DNA of 6,429 nucleotides from Cyclobacteriaceae bacterium (GTDB lineage Bacteria; Bacteroidota; Bacteroidia; Cytophagales; Cyclobacteriaceae), in assembly GCA_029882675.1 (NCBI GenBank), contig JAOUKJ010000239.1, positions 1-6,429 of the forward strand. The letters run 5' to 3'. Under the pieces are notes generated by a model. It ran no database searches. It saw only the letters and a list, made by a program, of their open reading frames with translations, and had not been told where the DNA came from. Both the position numbers and the translations under genes were made by a program. Below, piece by piece: positions 5,580 to 6,429 of the stretch (position 1 is its first letter; each line of letters starts with the position of its first letter).

Positions 5580-5783
5580 ATGAGCACGCGATCAATCTAC
5601 TACATCGATGAAAACGAAGATCCGTTGAAGGAGGAGATAGAGTTGGCCCTATCCAGGACGCCGGAGGAAAACATGAAGGCCTATTGTGAGGCAATTATAG
5701 CTAACTATGCCATGATGGGGATTGACGTGGTCAACTACCCTGTGACAAGAAAGATTTATTATGTAGAAGATGAGCATCGTTAA
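5580..5783 (+). CDS. Small acidic protein of unknown function, first gene of an overlapping pair
   Basis: The protein has 67 residues and I recognise no family. It is acidic, without signal peptide or membrane segment, and so probably cytoplasmic. The centre (PLKEEIELALSRTPEENMKA and YCEAIIANYAMMG, about 15-47) should form two or three helices. Both ends carry a similar motif: IYYIDENED (6-14) and IYYVEDEHR (59-67), suggesting an internal duplication or two matching edge strands. The next gene begins inside this one with a 14-base overlap in another frame, so the two are very likely co-translated and may form a complex. The start is the ATG at 5580; no other ATG precedes the conserved-looking N-terminus. 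Confidence 0.75.
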   Translation: MSTRSIYYIDENEDPLKEEIELALSRTPEENMKAYCEAIIANYAMMGIDVVNYPVTRKIYYVEDEHR

Positions 5784-6198
5784 TAATAAGTTCCCTTCCC
5801 ATTTCAAGATACTGTCCTTTGAATGCCCCTCGGGATTGCTTTCTACTTCAATACAAGTGATTGGAAAAAATTCAAAGCATGAGCCCCGTACATATGAAGT
5901 TTTATCAGACTTTGATGAAGACATCGAAAAAGCGGAACTTTTACTAAAAGCCAAAATTAAAAAAGATATAAATAGGAAGCACCTGATTATTGATGACGGA
6001 AAGGTGGATTTTTATGATGAGCATATATTGCGTGGCCGGATTGAAGGGGCTGAGGGTATTCCGGGTTCGACCAATGGTAAAATTTTTATGGTCGATGGAA
6101 AACGAATTACCATAGAGCAGTTTATCAAACTGATACAACCCTGTGAGGGCTTTAATTTTAAGTTTGAAATTTTTAATCCAAGTGATGATATTGATTAG
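5770..6198 (+). CDS. Hypothetical protein resembling the DUF7686/DUF7713 group
   Basis: The protein has 142 residues and is probably cytoplasmic, with no signal peptide or membrane segment. From memory its layout resembles uncharacterised DUF7686/DUF7713 proteins: a beta strand with FDED (TYEVLSDFDEDIEKAE, 41-56), a long helix (57-68), RKHL (69-72), an ILRGRIEG strand (86-93), then KIFMVDGKRITIEQFIKLIQ (104-123) and the ending EGFNFKFEI (126-134). That last block corresponds to the family's IDG...W.EFGRML...EGFQFKLEI pattern, although the tryptophan is not conserved. No catalytic motif is evident. The gene starts 14 bases before the end of the 67-residue gene, implying coupled translation. 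It ends two bases from the stop of the convergent permease gene. Confidence 0.8.
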   Translation: MSIVNNKFPSHFKILSFECPSGLLSTSIQVIGKNSKHEPRTYEVLSDFDEDIEKAELLLKAKIKKDINRKHLIIDDGKVDFYDEHILRGRIEGAEGIPGSTNGKIFMVDGKRITIEQFIKLIQPCEGFNFKFEIFNPSDDID

Positions 6199-6200
6199 TA

Positions 6201-6429
6201 TCACTCCTGCCTGATCACCTCCGCCGGGCTCATACGCGAAGTCTTAAAAATCTGACCAATAATGGCCAGTATGGTGATCAGTAAAACAACCACAACAACC
6301 AGCCCATAGACCCACCATGGGATATTTGCCCTGTAAGCAAACTGGCTGAGCCAGGTATTGTTGACGTAAATACCAATGGGTATAGAAATGAGTGCAGATA
6401 CCAGTGCCAGCTTTGTAAAGTTGCCAGAC
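6201..6429 (-). CDS. MacB/FtsX-type ABC permease, C-terminal fragment
   Basis: The last 75 residues of a permease are visible before a TGA at 6201-6203; the rest lies beyond the right edge. Two membrane segments are present (about 5-21 and 40-58), separated by WLSQFAYRANIPWWV, and it ends in MSPAEVIRQE. The full-length permease of this window has WLETFAYRAEITWWV and NPVDRLRSE at the corresponding places, so the two are paralogues with the same periplasmic loop signature. They are transcribed towards each other. Role: a membrane subunit working with a separate ATPase; the substrate is unknown. Confidence 0.88.
   Translation of the reverse strand, partial: SGNFTKLALVSALISIPIGIYVNNTWLSQFAYRANIPWWVYGLVVVVVLLITILAIIGQIFKTSRMSPAEVIRQE

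Overview
The window looks like a chromosomal segment of a Bacteroidota bacterium, probably an environmental Cytophagales-like lineage (inference). The reasons are MacB/FtsX-type permeases of the kind that form large paralogous sets in this phylum, a ceramidase-type secreted hydrolase, few Shine-Dalgarno sequences, and at least one promoter matching the phylum's TTTG / TAnnTTTG pattern.

Layout. Positions 1-523 (minus) hold the N-terminus of a secreted neutral-ceramidase-like protein that runs off the left edge. Positions 524-1609 are about 1.1 kb of AT-rich sequence with no convincing intact gene. It contains gene debris, a 45-bp perfect palindrome, the last 18 codons of a YoeB-like toxin (minus) and a plus-strand terminator. 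Positions 1628-3967 (plus) encode a full-length MacB/FtsX-type ABC permease. Positions 3968-4163 carry three degenerate 32-bp tandem repeats and a perfect 15-bp hairpin. Positions 4164-4672 (minus) are an intact yefM-yoeB toxin-antitoxin operon with its operator and promoter visible. Positions 4763-4950 (plus) hold two gene stumps: a piece of a DUF4143-type AAA ATPase and the N-terminus of a HigA-type antitoxin. Positions 4947-5474 (minus) encode an unrecognised secreted protein. Positions 5580-6198 (plus) hold two overlapping small genes of unknown function. Positions 6201-6429 (minus) are the C-terminal end of a second MacB/FtsX-type permease.

How it fits together. Two related permease genes face each other and enclose about 2.2 kb of accessory DNA. 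That DNA is rich in toxin-antitoxin genes and remnants: one intact module, one orphan toxin tail outside the permease pair, and one antitoxin stump. This pattern suggests repeated gain and loss at one locus (inference). The intact module shows the strongest regulatory evidence: paired TGTACA sites with centres 12 bp apart, as in the E. coli yefM operator, overlapping a Bacteroidota-type -7 element. The least explained intact genes are the overlapping pair at 5580-6198 and the secreted protein at 4947-5474. I see no clear evidence of a wholly new system; the overlapping pair is the best candidate for an undescribed one.
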